DNA of 64,000 bases from an uncultured Pseudomonadota bacterium (GCA_903875225.1 CAIQVJ010000054.1:1-64000), one strand, 5' to 3'. Shown: positions 38,780 through 47,588, counted from the first letter of the stretch. The notes: a model not told the origin generated them from the sequence alone. Translations and numbers: made by a program.

Positions 38780-39609
38780 TGTCGCCCGCACTCCTCCCCT
38801 TCCTGCTGCTCGGCTGCTGGCCCTACATCGGTGGCTCCTGGGTGGACAACGCGCCCGCACGGGCCTCCGGGGTCATCTCCTGGGTGGACTACGAGGGCTC
38901 GGGCTGGGCCGACCCGGCGAGCACGGGCTTTGCGTACTGGGGCTGGTTCCAGGCCCCGCAGGACGACTTCTCCACGAACTGGGTGCTTCCGGCGCCCACC
39001 GGCTGCTCCGACAAGGACGTGGATCTGGCGGCAGCGACCGACCTGCTCGTGGATCTGGACGGCTCCACCTCGGTGCTCAGCAGCCCCAGCGTCGATCTCC
39101 CGCTCACCTGGTCCTCCGACAGCCGGATGTACTACGGGTCGCTGATCGAGGGGGACATCGAGACCACCGCGAGCACCTGGGACCTTCAGGACACGAAGCT
39201 CGTCGACGGCAGCCTCGCCGTCTCCCCCTTCGTCACCGTTCCCGGGCAGATCCCGTACTACGGGCCCGATCCCGGGAGCGTCGACGACGCCTCTCCTCCG
39301 GTGCTCGGCCTCGATCAGCTGGAGGTCACCTGGTCGGGTGACGCCGCGGACGTCGTCTCGGTCTACGCTGAGCTCTACGACAAGCGCGGCAACCCGCTCC
39401 AGCACTGGACCTGCACGGCCTCCGGCGACGCCGGGGACCTGGCGATCCCCTCCGACCGCTGGGACAGCACGAGCCTGGACACTGCCACGCTCCTCGTGTT
39501 CAGCGTGACCCACATCGTGATCACCAGCACCGCCATCGATGGGATCGAGGCGGTGAGCCGAGGCGTCGGCGAGCGCACCAGCGCTGCGGTCTACACCCTG
39601 AAAAAGTAG
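38779..39609 (+). CDS. lipoprotein of unknown function
   Basis: 276 residues, ATG overlapping the upstream TGA by one base. Signal SPALLPFLLLGCWPY with lipid Cys at about 13. The mature protein is acidic, rich in Trp and Ser (GGSWVDNAPARASGVISWV, YWGWFQAPQDDF) and probably all-beta. One potential disulfide involves PTGCSDKD and WTCTAS. No family is recognised. It shares the operon with the repeat protein upstream and the Thr/Pro-rich anchor downstream (ten bases). Confidence 0.6.
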   Translation: MSPALLPFLLLGCWPYIGGSWVDNAPARASGVISWVDYEGSGWADPASTGFAYWGWFQAPQDDFSTNWVLPAPTGCSDKDVDLAAATDLLVDLDGSTSVLSSPSVDLPLTWSSDSRMYYGSLIEGDIETTASTWDLQDTKLVDGSLAVSPFVTVPGQIPYYGPDPGSVDDASPPVLGLDQLEVTWSGDAADVVSVYAELYDKRGNPLQHWTCTASGDAGDLAIPSDRWDSTSLDTATLLVFSVTHIVITSTAIDGIEAVSRGVGERTSAAVYTLKK

Positions 39610-39618
39610 GAGCCCATC

Positions 39619-40389
39619 GTGAGCGAGCAGAAAAAGTCCGGCGGCACTGGTCGCCTCGTGGCGATCGGATGTGCTGGCATCGCGGTGATCCTGCTGCTCG
39701 TCGTCGGCGGAGCAGGGTTCCTGAGCATCATCGGCGCCGGCGGCGCGGCGTGGTTCCTCACAGCCCGGAAGGAGTCGACCGAGGAGGCCGTGCTCGACGC
39801 CCGGACCGCAGCGGAGGCCGAGGAGCAGGCCGCCATCACCGAGGCCGAGAAGGCAGCCGCAGCGGCTGGCGCGGAGCCTGGGAAGGCGCCGGACGGAGCA
39901 GGGGAGCCGCCCCCCCCCGAGCCCGCGGTGGAGCCGACGGCCGTCGCCGAACCGGCTGCGACGACCCAGCCCGCAACGACTGCCCCGAGCACCGCCACCG
40001 CCACAGCGACCACCACCACGACCCCCTCGACGACCACCCCGACCACCCCGAGGCCCACCACGCCTCCGAAGACCGGAACGACCGCTGCAGCCACCCCGCC
40101 GGCGACGACCCCGCCCGCGTCCAGCACGTCCACGCCCCCCGCGACCACGCCGACGGCGTCCGCTTCGACCGGAGCGAGCAAGGTGAGCATGACCGGGGAC
40201 GGGACAGTCGTGCTCGTCGGGGCCGGGAAACGCTACCCGCTGCCTGCCTCGGTGCCGGCCGGAACCTACGCGATCGAGGTCACGTTCCCTGGCGAGCCCG
40301 TGGTGACGACGGGCCGGGTGCGCGTGAAGAGCGGCGAGGACGTCGTGATCACCTGCAAGTCCGCCATGGGCATCTGTCGGGCAAACTAG
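39619..40389 (+). CDS. single-pass membrane protein with Ala/Thr/Pro-rich stalk
   Basis: 256 residues, GTG with AGGAG (39608-39612) upstream. One membrane helix near 13-45 (LVAIGCAGIAVILLLVVGGAG), a coiled-coil-like Ala/Glu stretch (EAVLDARTAAEAEEQAAITEAEK, 53-80), a long low-complexity Thr/Pro/Ala region (about 95-185) and a small beta domain (about 188-256) resembling a PEGA-type module (VPAGTYAIEVTFPGEPVVTTGRVRV) ending with a Cys pair (TCKSAMGIC). The layout suggests a periplasmic or surface-exposed stalk; a role in glycan contact is only a guess. The downstream gene begins one base after its stop. Confidence 0.65.
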   Translation: MSEQKKSGGTGRLVAIGCAGIAVILLLVVGGAGFLSIIGAGGAAWFLTARKESTEEAVLDARTAAEAEEQAAITEAEKAAAAAGAEPGKAPDGAGEPPPPEPAVEPTAVAEPAATTQPATTAPSTATATATTTTTPSTTTPTTPRPTTPPKTGTTAAATPPATTPPASSTSTPPATTPTASASTGASKVSMTGDGTVVLVGAGKRYPLPASVPAGTYAIEVTFPGEPVVTTGRVRVKSGEDVVITCKSAMGICRAN

Positions 40390-40390
40390 G

Positions 40391-41026
40391 GTGCTCTGCG
40401 TCATGGCCCGGGCGCCGGAGCCCGGCCTCACCAAGACGCGCCTGATCCCGGCGCTCGGGGCCGAGGGCGCAGCGCTCCTCTCGAGCGCCATGACCGCAGA
40501 CGCGATCGGGATCGCGCAGCGCACAGGCCTGCCGTGGCGCGTGTGCATCCACGGGCGTCTCGACCATCCGGCGTTCGCGGGGCTCCCCGCCGTCGCCCAG
40601 ACTGGGGTCGATCTGGGCGCGCGGCTCTCGGCTGCGCTGACCGGGGGCGGGGTTGCGATCGGCACGGACTGCGTATTGTTGACCGCTCAGGCGCTGCGGA
40701 GCGCGCATGCGGCAGTGACGAGCGGAGCCTTCGATCTCCTGCTCGGCCTCGCCCCCGACGGTGGCTACACCTATGTCGGCGCCAGCGCGCGCGCGGTGGA
40801 TGCAGGGGTGTTCGAAGGGATCCGGTGGTCCTCCGGGGAGACCGCGCGAGATCAGCTCGCCCGCGCCGAAGCCCTCGCGCTCACCAGCTCCACGGTCGAC
40901 GGCACGTTCGATGTCGACACCAGCGCGGATCTCACCAGATTGCGGGCCGCACTCGCAGCTTCCCCCCCCGAGGTGGGCGCACACACCCGCGCGGCGCTCC
41001 ACACGTTGGCGAAGCTCCGGTTGTAG
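40391..41026 (+). CDS. DUF2064 (TIGR04282-type) glycosyltransferase-like protein
   Basis: 211 residues, GTG start. The GT-A-like nucleotide-sugar fold opens with VMARAPEPGLTKTRLIPALG (4-23), the variant of the AKAPVPGxxKTRL signature of this family. GTDCVLLTAQAL near 97-108 and LAPDGGYTYVGAS near 119-131 replace the more common GTDxPxLT and GPxxDGGYxLIG. These enzymes are related to MobA/GT2 nucleotidyl- or glycosyltransferases, but their substrates are unknown to me. The missing Pro in the GTD motif is a minor deviation. Confidence 0.82.
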   Translation: MLCVMARAPEPGLTKTRLIPALGAEGAALLSSAMTADAIGIAQRTGLPWRVCIHGRLDHPAFAGLPAVAQTGVDLGARLSAALTGGGVAIGTDCVLLTAQALRSAHAAVTSGAFDLLLGLAPDGGYTYVGASARAVDAGVFEGIRWSSGETARDQLARAEALALTSSTVDGTFDVDTSADLTRLRAALAASPPEVGAHTRAALHTLAKLRL

Positions 41027-41070
41027 GCCAGCGCCCCACGAGATAGCCGCGCGCGTCCCACGAGTGCAGA

Positions 41071-42570
41071 ATGTCGTTTCTCGATACCCTCCGTCAAGGC
41101 ACAGACAGCACCGCAACGCGGGTGCTCATCGGGCTTGTCGGCGTCGCGTTCATCGTCGGGATCGGCGGCCGCAACCGCCACCAGCGCAGCGAGATCTACG
41201 CTGTGGTGGACGGGCAGGCGATCACCAAGAGCGAATTCGAGGTGGCGATGCGCCAGCAGACGCGCCAGGCGCGGCGGAACCTCTCCGACGCCGAGCGCGT
41301 GGATCTCGAGGGCGCCGTACTCGAGGATCTCATCGTCCAGGAGGTGCTCCTGGAGCAGGCCAGCGACCTGCACGTCGGCGTCTCCGAAGACGAGATCGCG
41401 CGCTACCTGAAGGCCCAGGAGCCGTTCCAGAAGGACGGCAGGTTCGACCAGGCCACGTATGAGCACACGCTGCGCGAGCAGGGCTACTCCCCCGACCGCT
41501 TCGAGGAGAACCTGCGCCGGAGCATGCTCCTCCGCAAGGTGACCGAGATCGCCCAGGCCGGCGTGACGGTTGGCGACGACGAGGTGCACAAGACCTGGCT
41601 GGCGCACGCGACGGAGTTCGATCTGCAGTACGTGCGCCTTCCGATGCTCGCTTTCCTGGACGACGTCCCGGTGAGCGACGCCGACCGGGATGCCTACATC
41701 GCCTCGAACAAGGACGCGATCAAAAAACGCTACGACGACGCGTTCGAGCACAGCTACAACCTGCCGAAGCGCTACACCCTCTCCGAGATCGTGCTGCGCA
41801 CGGACGTGCCCGGCACGGACAAGGCCGCGACCAGGGCCCGGGCCGACGAGATCGCCGCGAAGGCGGCATCCGGTGCAGACTTCGCGGAGCTGGCCCGGAC
41901 ATACAGCGAGGATCTCACTGCTTCGACGGGTGGAAATCTCGGCCAGCGCGCCCCCGCGCAGTTGGACCCCGTGCTCATCACCGCGGCCGACGCCGCAGGT
42001 GCGGGCAAGGTCTCGCCGGCTGTGGAGACAGGCCGGGGCTTCGAGATCGTGCAGGTGCAGGCGATCGATCCCGCGCACGTGATCCCGCTCGAAGAGGCCC
42101 AGAAGGACATCGCCGCCTCGATGATCCGCGAGGCCAAGGTGGCCGACGTCCAGCGGGCATATGCCGCGAAGATCCTCGACGCCTGGACGACCACCCACGA
42201 CGTTCCGCGTGACCTCACCGAGCCGAAGAAGCTCGCCGTGGACCAGACCGGCGCCTTCTCGCTCGACAGCGAGGAGATCCCCGGCTTCGGGGCCCAACCG
42301 GCGCTGCGCAGCACGCTCGCCACCGCGAAGCCCGGCGATGTGCTCCCGTTGCCGGTGGAGAGCAAGGGCACGATGTTCGTGGTGAAGGTGGCCACGCGCA
42401 CCGATCCGACGCCCGAGGACTACGCGGCGCAGAAGGATGCCGTCCGGGCCGGCCTGCTCGCCGCCCGCCAGCAGGACTTCTACACCCAGTGGAAGGCCGC
42501 GCTGGTGGCCGACGCGAGCGTTTCGCGAAACGTGACCTTCAAGAAGGACGAGCCGGCACCGACGGAGTAA
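41071..42570 (+). CDS. PpiD/SurA-type periplasmic peptidyl-prolyl isomerase
   Basis: 499 residues. A single N-terminal membrane anchor (about 18-33, TRVLIGLVGVAFIVGIGG) places the rest in the periplasm. A SurA_N-like helical region (about 40-190; VVDGQAITKSEFEVAMRQQ) precedes a parvulin domain at about 230-335 (SEIVLRTDVPGTDKAATRARAD, FAELARTYSEDL, GGNLGQ, GRGFEIVQVQAI). Family members fold outer-membrane and periplasmic proteins by cis-trans isomerisation of Xaa-Pro bonds. A second, partly degenerate parvulin-like segment may follow. It precedes the FadL-like barrel gene by 44 bases, so its client may be encoded next door. Confidence 0.88.
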   Translation: MSFLDTLRQGTDSTATRVLIGLVGVAFIVGIGGRNRHQRSEIYAVVDGQAITKSEFEVAMRQQTRQARRNLSDAERVDLEGAVLEDLIVQEVLLEQASDLHVGVSEDEIARYLKAQEPFQKDGRFDQATYEHTLREQGYSPDRFEENLRRSMLLRKVTEIAQAGVTVGDDEVHKTWLAHATEFDLQYVRLPMLAFLDDVPVSDADRDAYIASNKDAIKKRYDDAFEHSYNLPKRYTLSEIVLRTDVPGTDKAATRARADEIAAKAASGADFAELARTYSEDLTASTGGNLGQRAPAQLDPVLITAADAAGAGKVSPAVETGRGFEIVQVQAIDPAHVIPLEEAQKDIAASMIREAKVADVQRAYAAKILDAWTTTHDVPRDLTEPKKLAVDQTGAFSLDSEEIPGFGAQPALRSTLATAKPGDVLPLPVESKGTMFVVKVATRTDPTPEDYAAQKDAVRAGLLAARQQDFYTQWKAALVADASVSRNVTFKKDEPAPTE

Positions 42571-42614
42571 GCGCACAGGCCCTGGCCAGCACCGACCGTC
42601 GCGAGGAGTTGCCG

Positions 42615-44252
42615 ATGATGTTGCTTGTGATCGCGTTCCAGTCCCGCCTCGCACAGGCCGCATCGCTCGACAACATCGAGGTCGGCGGGTTCAGTGGCTC
42701 GCCACTCGCCACCGACGGCACGGCCTCGTGGTGGAACCCCGCCGGTCTCGCCGCCGGAGAGGGATGGCGCCTCACGGTGGAGGGCGCACCCACCTTCGCC
42801 ACCGTGCTGGTCGACAGGGCCCAACCCCACGGCGGGCGCGACACCTACACGCTCACGGGCGTGGTCCCCTTCCTCGGGGTGGCCTCGGACCTCGGAGTCG
42901 AGGGGCTCGGCGTGGGCGCGAGCTTCGCGATCCCGATGGTGCGCGGCGGCGTGGAGGAGGGGTTCGAGGACACAGGCGGGTCCGGAGACACGAGCTACGG
43001 CGCGGCGGGCACGGGCAGCTACACGCTGCGCTCGGGAGACACGCGGGCGATGCAGGCGACGCTCGGCGCGGCCTGGGACTTTCGCGAGAAGATCGCCATC
43101 GGGATCTCCGGCGCCCTCATCCAGAGTCAGTGGAAGGCGGTGGTCGACAACGACGCGATGCCCGATCTCGACGAGCAGATCAGCGCGCAGGGGCAGGTCT
43201 CCGGGTACACCACGGACCAGTTGGAGACCCCCGACTACAAGGCGACCCTCGACTTCGACACCCTCCACGACACCGTCTTCACCTTCGGCGCGGGCGTGCG
43301 CGCGCGTCCGGTTCCGTCGGTCTCCATCGGCGTCGCCTTCCTCAAGGGAGTGAGCGTCGAGAACGAGGGCAGCGTCGACATCAGCTTCCAGTGCCCGCCG
43401 CAGACCGACTCGATCGGCCGGTTCGGCGCGGAGCAGTTTGGCATCTGCCGCACCACGATCCCGGCCTCCGCCACCGTCGGCTACACCCTGCCGTCGCGCG
43501 TGCACGGCGGGGTTGGCTGGGACGCCACGCCCGACCTGCACGTCGAAGCCATCGGCGGCTGGGTCGGCTGGAGCGTGTTCAGGGACTACTCCATCGACAT
43601 CCACGACGTCGGTAGCGACAACGAGGACGCAAACCGCCTGCTCACCCAGAAGCGCCTCTGGGCCCGCGACAACATCGACTCCTACTGGATTGGCGCCTCG
43701 GGACACGGCACGCTCGCGAAGCGGCTCACGCTGGGGGGCAAGCTGGTGTACGACAGGTCCGCCATTCCGGACGCCGCGCTCTCCCCGAACAACTACGACG
43801 CCGACGACATCATGGTCTCCGGCCTGCTCTCGTTTCGACCGACACGCGCGCTCACCGTGGGCGTGAGCTACACCCATCACTTCCTCGCGACGCGCGAGAT
43901 CGCCGACAGCGCGTTCGGCATGAGCCTGCCGAAGCCCGACCTCTCGGATGCCTCCGTCGATCGGTACTACTACCCGAACGCCAACGGCACCTACTCGGGC
44001 TCCATCAATCGCATCGGGATCTCCCTGCAGATCGCCCTCGACAAGCCTGATCGCGACGATGAGGACGACGACGGCGACGACGACGACGACCGCGGCGAGC
44101 ACGGCGGGCGCCGCGACGATCGCAACCGGGAGGACCGCGACCGGGACGACCGCGACGAGGCCGCCCCGGAGCCCGCGCACCACGACAAGGCAGACGACGA
44201 CAAGGCAGACGACGACAAGGCAGACGACGACAAGGCAGACGACGCCGACTGA
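42615..44252 (+). CDS. FadL/OmpP1-family outer-membrane transport protein with polyampholyte tail
   Basis: 545 residues from the ATG at 42615 (GAGGAG at 42603-42608); the longer frame lacks a signal. The signal ends near AQAA (17) and is followed by ASLDNIEVGGFSG and the FadL hatch signature ASWWNPAGLA (36-45). About fourteen beta-strands cover 50-470. FadL proteins let hydrophobic molecules such as long-chain fatty acids cross the outer membrane. The final barrel strand (SINRIGISLQIAL, about 455-468) is followed by 75 residues of Asp/Arg/Glu/Lys/His sequence ending in four DKADD repeats. Barrels normally end at their last strand, so this tail is unusual. Confidence 0.85.
   Translation: MMLLVIAFQSRLAQAASLDNIEVGGFSGSPLATDGTASWWNPAGLAAGEGWRLTVEGAPTFATVLVDRAQPHGGRDTYTLTGVVPFLGVASDLGVEGLGVGASFAIPMVRGGVEEGFEDTGGSGDTSYGAAGTGSYTLRSGDTRAMQATLGAAWDFREKIAIGISGALIQSQWKAVVDNDAMPDLDEQISAQGQVSGYTTDQLETPDYKATLDFDTLHDTVFTFGAGVRARPVPSVSIGVAFLKGVSVENEGSVDISFQCPPQTDSIGRFGAEQFGICRTTIPASATVGYTLPSRVHGGVGWDATPDLHVEAIGGWVGWSVFRDYSIDIHDVGSDNEDANRLLTQKRLWARDNIDSYWIGASGHGTLAKRLTLGGKLVYDRSAIPDAALSPNNYDADDIMVSGLLSFRPTRALTVGVSYTHHFLATREIADSAFGMSLPKPDLSDASVDRYYYPNANGTYSGSINRIGISLQIALDKPDRDDEDDDGDDDDDRGEHGGRRDDRNREDRDRDDRDEAAPEPAHHDKADDDKADDDKADDDKADDAD
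44184..44243. repeat. 15-bp tandem repeat at the 3' end of the FadL-like gene
   Basis: Four identical units of GACAAGGCAGACGAC encode Asp-Lys-Ala-Asp-Asp. They are in frame, so slippage would lengthen or shorten the tail. Perfect identity suggests recent expansion. Confidence 0.92.
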
Positions 44253-44255
44253 GTC

Positions 44256-44271
44256 CCGGGCCCGCGCCCGG
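44256..44271 (+). terminator. candidate hairpin after the FadL-like gene
   Basis: CCGGGC-CCGC-GCCCGG forms a 6-bp GC-only stem with a 4-nt loop four bases after the stop. There is no U-tract. It may end the 40-44 kb transcript ahead of the VKOR gene. Confidence 0.35.
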
Positions 44272-44362
44272 AGACGGACTTCGCCCGGCACAGGCCGGAA
44301 CTCGGATCCGGCTGGCATCCTCCGGGAAATACGGATAGTTCCCGCCCGACTCTGGATCCCCT

Positions 44363-45559
44363 GTGCGCCCGTTCACTATCCTATTCCTGGTCGCCGCAGT
44401 GTGCGGGATGTTCTTCGCCGGCTTTTCGACATGGGACTTCGTTGCCCACCTCGACCGCGACGTGCACGACGTTCACTGTTCGTTCATCCCCGGCCTGCTC
44501 GCGAGTGACACCTCCGCGTCGAGCGGGTGCCACATCACGCTGATGAGCCCGTACAGTTCGGTGTTCCGAGCATCGGTGTGGGGCGGGATCCCCGTCGCCC
44601 TTCCCGGGCTCGCGGTGTTCGCGTTCCTGCTCTTCCGCGGCCTCGACATGCTGCTGAACCGTCGGGAGGACGACAAGCGCGCCACGACCTTCCTGGTGCT
44701 CGCTGCGGCGCTCCCCGCGCTCACCTCCGTCGGGATGGGCTACCTCTCCATCGTCGAGCTCGGCGCGGCCTGCAAGCTGTGCATCGGCATCTACATCTCT
44801 TCGTTCGTCGCCCTCGCGGCCGCCTTCGGCATCCGCGCGCAGGGCGTGGGCGAGGACATGCAGGGGTTCGGGCGCGAGTTCGGCCTGTCCTTCGCAGAAG
44901 GCGTTGGGTTCGTGCTCGTACCGGTGCTGCTGTACGCGGTGATGGCCCCGGACTACTCGCGCTACATCGGCACGTGTGGCAACCTGCCGAAGCCCGAGGA
45001 CACCAACGGCGTGCTGCTGCCGATCGGTCAGCAGGCGTCCGGCAAGGAGGCGGTGGAGATCTTCGACCCCCTCTGTCCGGCATGCAAGGGGTTCGAAGGA
45101 CGCCTCGCGGCTTCCGGCCTCGAGAGCCAGCTCAAGCGCAAGGCGCTGATGTTCCCGCTGGACAACACCTGCAACTGGATGGTGTCGAACACGTTGCACC
45201 CCGGCGCGTGCATGATGAGCGAGGCGGTGCTCTGTGCAGACACCAAGACCGACGCCGTGATCGCCTGGGCGTTCGAGCACCAGGACGAGGTCCGCACCGC
45301 GGCCTCGACCAACCCTGACGCCGCGAAGGATCTGGTCACCGCCGCCTTCCCCGAGCTCAAGGCCTGCATCGGCTCTCCCGCGGTGAAGTCGCGGCTGAAC
45401 AAGTCCCTCCGCTACGCCGTCGCCAACCAACTGCCGGTGCTCACTCCGCAGATCTACGTCGAGAACCAGAAGCTCTGCGACGCCGACACGGACCTGGGGC
45501 TCGACTACGCGCTCACGCGCCTGCTCGCGGCCCCGGTCGCCAAAAAGGAGAGCAAATGA
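44363..45559 (+). CDS. VKOR-DsbA fusion for disulfide-bond formation
   Basis: 398 residues, GTG start. An N-terminal vitamin K epoxide reductase domain (about 1-155) has four helices, a periplasmic loop with two Cys (39 and 56) and the active CKLC at 137-140. After a fifth helix (about 180-195) comes a periplasmic thioredoxin/DsbA-like domain (about 225-380) with CPAC at 238-241 (FDPLCPACKGF) and further cysteines. VKOR reoxidises the thioredoxin-like domain and passes electrons to a quinone, replacing DsbB. A fused oxidant and donor is well known in bacteria lacking DsbB. The three genes that follow overlap by one to four bases, indicating one operon. Confidence 0.92.
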   Translation: MRPFTILFLVAAVCGMFFAGFSTWDFVAHLDRDVHDVHCSFIPGLLASDTSASSGCHITLMSPYSSVFRASVWGGIPVALPGLAVFAFLLFRGLDMLLNRREDDKRATTFLVLAAALPALTSVGMGYLSIVELGAACKLCIGIYISSFVALAAAFGIRAQGVGEDMQGFGREFGLSFAEGVGFVLVPVLLYAVMAPDYSRYIGTCGNLPKPEDTNGVLLPIGQQASGKEAVEIFDPLCPACKGFEGRLAASGLESQLKRKALMFPLDNTCNWMVSNTLHPGACMMSEAVLCADTKTDAVIAWAFEHQDEVRTAASTNPDAAKDLVTAAFPELKACIGSPAVKSRLNKSLRYAVANQLPVLTPQIYVENQKLCDADTDLGLDYALTRLLAAPVAKKESK

Positions 45560-46251
45560 ACGCCAGCATCCACGCAGGGCTCGCCGTCGCGTGCCTCGCC
45601 ATCCCCTCCGCGCTCGTCGGCATCGGCGTGAGCTCGGCGAACGCCCAGCTCACCGCGAACGAGGCGAGCGCCTCGGCCGAGCCGCAGGTGGCCGTCGCGG
45701 CCGCGGCAGACGAGGGCTACTGCTCCGCCGACCTGAAGAAGGTGCTGCGCCGCGTGCTCCAGAGCTGCGGCCTGCTCTCCTCGGGTGAGGTCCGGGGTTG
45801 CCAGCCGCTCGAGGCCAAGAGCGTCGCCACCCTCGCGGGAGACGACTTCAACGCGCTGTTCCTGCCGCTCGCCGATCGCGCCGGGATCATCCAGTTCGAC
45901 AAGGAGTCCTCCGACCTCGACCCGGGCGACCTCGCCATGCTCGACCGGATCTTCGCCGATCAGCGCGGCGCCAGCTACTTCTTCGTGGTGTCACGGTCCT
46001 CTCCGGAGGGCAGCGAGGTGTACAACCGGAACCTCTCGGAGCAGCGCGGCAAGGCGGTGCTCTCCCACCTCCAGTCGACCTTCAAGGACCAGGACCTCAA
46101 CAAGGAGGTCGGAATCCTCTGGCTCGGCGAGGAGTTTGCCCAGCTCGACCAGGAGTTCTGCTCCTGGCAGCGGTCCGGCAGCGCAGAGGCGTGCCAATCG
46201 CAGGACCTGAACCGAAGCGCCTTCGTGGCGTGGATCGACTGTCGACTCTGA
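45556..46251 (+). CDS. secreted protein with OmpA-like C-terminal region
   Basis: 231 residues; ATG overlaps the VKOR-DsbA stop (ATGA). Signal peptide of about 31 residues (AVACLAIPSALVGIGVSSANA), then a domain with several cysteines (EGYCSADLKKVLRRVLQSCG, GCQPLEAKS). The region about 110-231 contains a segment similar to OmpA/MotB peptidoglycan-binding domains (VYNRNLSEQRGKAVLSHLQS), but key Asp/Arg residues of that family are not all there, so the match is weak. Its cysteines may be substrates of the neighbouring oxidase. Confidence 0.6.
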   Translation: MNASIHAGLAVACLAIPSALVGIGVSSANAQLTANEASASAEPQVAVAAAADEGYCSADLKKVLRRVLQSCGLLSSGEVRGCQPLEAKSVATLAGDDFNALFLPLADRAGIIQFDKESSDLDPGDLAMLDRIFADQRGASYFFVVSRSSPEGSEVYNRNLSEQRGKAVLSHLQSTFKDQDLNKEVGILWLGEEFAQLDQEFCSWQRSGSAEACQSQDLNRSAFVAWIDCRL

Positions 46252-46877
46252 TGGCGCACCCCACCCCGCCCGTACTCCTCTCCGGTTTCGCCACCGGCGC
46301 CCTGCTGGCATTGCTCGGCCTGGCAGCCGGCTGTCCGGCAGATGCACCGAAGTCCAAGCCCGCAGCGCCTCCCCCCGGGCGCTTCGAGTCCGTGGCACCC
46401 GCAGCGGTGAAGAAGGACGCCGTCGACGCGTTCTGCGACACCCACGACGACTCGGACACCGCGACCACGTTCACCTGGCCCAAGCTCGACGGTGCAGCAC
46501 CCACGGGTGCCGGGTGGACCTGGGTGAACGCCTGGGCGACCTGGTGCGGGCCCTGTGTCGGCGAGATGCCGATGCTGGAGCGGTGGAAGGACAAGCTCGC
46601 GAAGGAGGGGGTCGAGTTCACCCTGACCTTCCTCTCGCTCGATGCCAACGCCGCAGACGTGAAGCAATACGCCGCGGCCCACCCGGACATCACGATGGGG
46701 CCCCGCATCGCGGACTTCAGCCTGCTCGCCTCGTGGCTCACCAGCAACGGCCTGAACAGCAACGCCTCCATCCCCCTGCAGTTCTTCGTGGACGGCAAGC
46801 AGAAGATCCGCTGCACACGGATGGGGGCCATCAGCGAGACCGACTACGACACGGTCAAGCAGATCCTGTCGAAGTGA
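46251..46877 (+). CDS. TlpA/ResA-like thioredoxin-fold lipoprotein
   Basis: 208 residues, ATG sharing one base with the upstream TGA. Lipid Cys at 28 (LLGLAAGC). The thioredoxin motif is WATWCGPCVGEMPML (Cys 99 and 102), and the beta-strand IPLQFFVDGKQKI contains the cis-Pro (SIPLQ). Two extra Cys (DAFCDTHDD, IRCTRMG) are unusual. TlpA-like lipoproteins reduce or shuffle disulfides in the periplasm and often work for cytochrome c assembly. In this operon it could be the reductive counterpart to the VKOR-DsbA oxidant. Confidence 0.88.
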   Translation: MAHPTPPVLLSGFATGALLALLGLAAGCPADAPKSKPAAPPPGRFESVAPAAVKKDAVDAFCDTHDDSDTATTFTWPKLDGAAPTGAGWTWVNAWATWCGPCVGEMPMLERWKDKLAKEGVEFTLTFLSLDANAADVKQYAAAHPDITMGPRIADFSLLASWLTSNGLNSNASIPLQFFVDGKQKIRCTRMGAISETDYDTVKQILSK

Positions 46878-47515
46878 ACGAGCGGCCGGTCGGGTGGTCG
46901 CCCCCGTCGAGCGCGCCGACCGACCCCGACCGCCTGCCTGCGCTCAACGGCTCGCTGCTCTTTTCTGCGGGCAGGAAGGCCTCGGAGGTCACCGATTTCC
47001 TCCGATTCCTGTCCCCGCCGGTTCCGGCGATGCTGGAGATCGGCTTCGACCACGGAATGTGCCTCGTCGATCGGGCACGCACCTTTCCCGACACGCTGCA
47101 GGTGGGGCTCGAGATCCGCGAGGCCCGGGTCACGCGCCTCCGGCCGCACCTGCCCGGGACGGCGTTCGCGTGGCGTGCCGACGCGCGGACCGTGCTGGCG
47201 TCGGTCGTGCCACCTGGGCGTTTTTCTGGAATCTACGTGCTGTTTCCAGATCCCGTGTGGGTGGAGTCGCGCAGGCGAAGCCACCTGCTCTTCTCACCGG
47301 CGTTCGTGGCGCTGTGCGCCCGAGCCCTCGCGCCGGACGGGTTCCTGCACGTCGTCACCGACGTCGAGCCCTACCACACCTGGATTCGCAGCCTGCTGAC
47401 CGCCTGGACACCCTCACCGGACCCGCCGCTGGGCACCGAGATCTCCCGTCGGGAGCGGGTGTGTCGCAGGGACGGCCTCATGATCACCCGCGGCACCTGG
47501 ACCCGTCCCGCCTGA
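46874..47515 (+). CDS. TrmB-like SAM-dependent tRNA (guanine-N7) methyltransferase, divergent
   Basis: 213 residues, GTG overlapping the upstream TGA (GTGA). Class I methyltransferase core: MLEIGFDHGMCLVDRA (about 55-70), GLEIREARVTRLRP (about 80-93), and FPDPVWVESRRRSHLL (about 126-141) in place of the canonical FPDPWPKKRHHKRR. The Asp-Pro loop is conserved, but the basic motif is not intact. TrmB methylates G46 in the variable loop of tRNA. The changed basic motif could mean a different substrate. Coupling to a thioredoxin operon is odd for a tRNA enzyme. Confidence 0.72.
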   Translation: MNERPVGWSPPSSAPTDPDRLPALNGSLLFSAGRKASEVTDFLRFLSPPVPAMLEIGFDHGMCLVDRARTFPDTLQVGLEIREARVTRLRPHLPGTAFAWRADARTVLASVVPPGRFSGIYVLFPDPVWVESRRRSHLLFSPAFVALCARALAPDGFLHVVTDVEPYHTWIRSLLTAWTPSPDPPLGTEISRRERVCRRDGLMITRGTWTRPA

Positions 47516-47588
47516 CGCCCCCGCCGCGCAACCCGCGATTCGGCAAGCTTCGGAGGCCACATACTTGACGGGGACCTGAACCGGGCCC

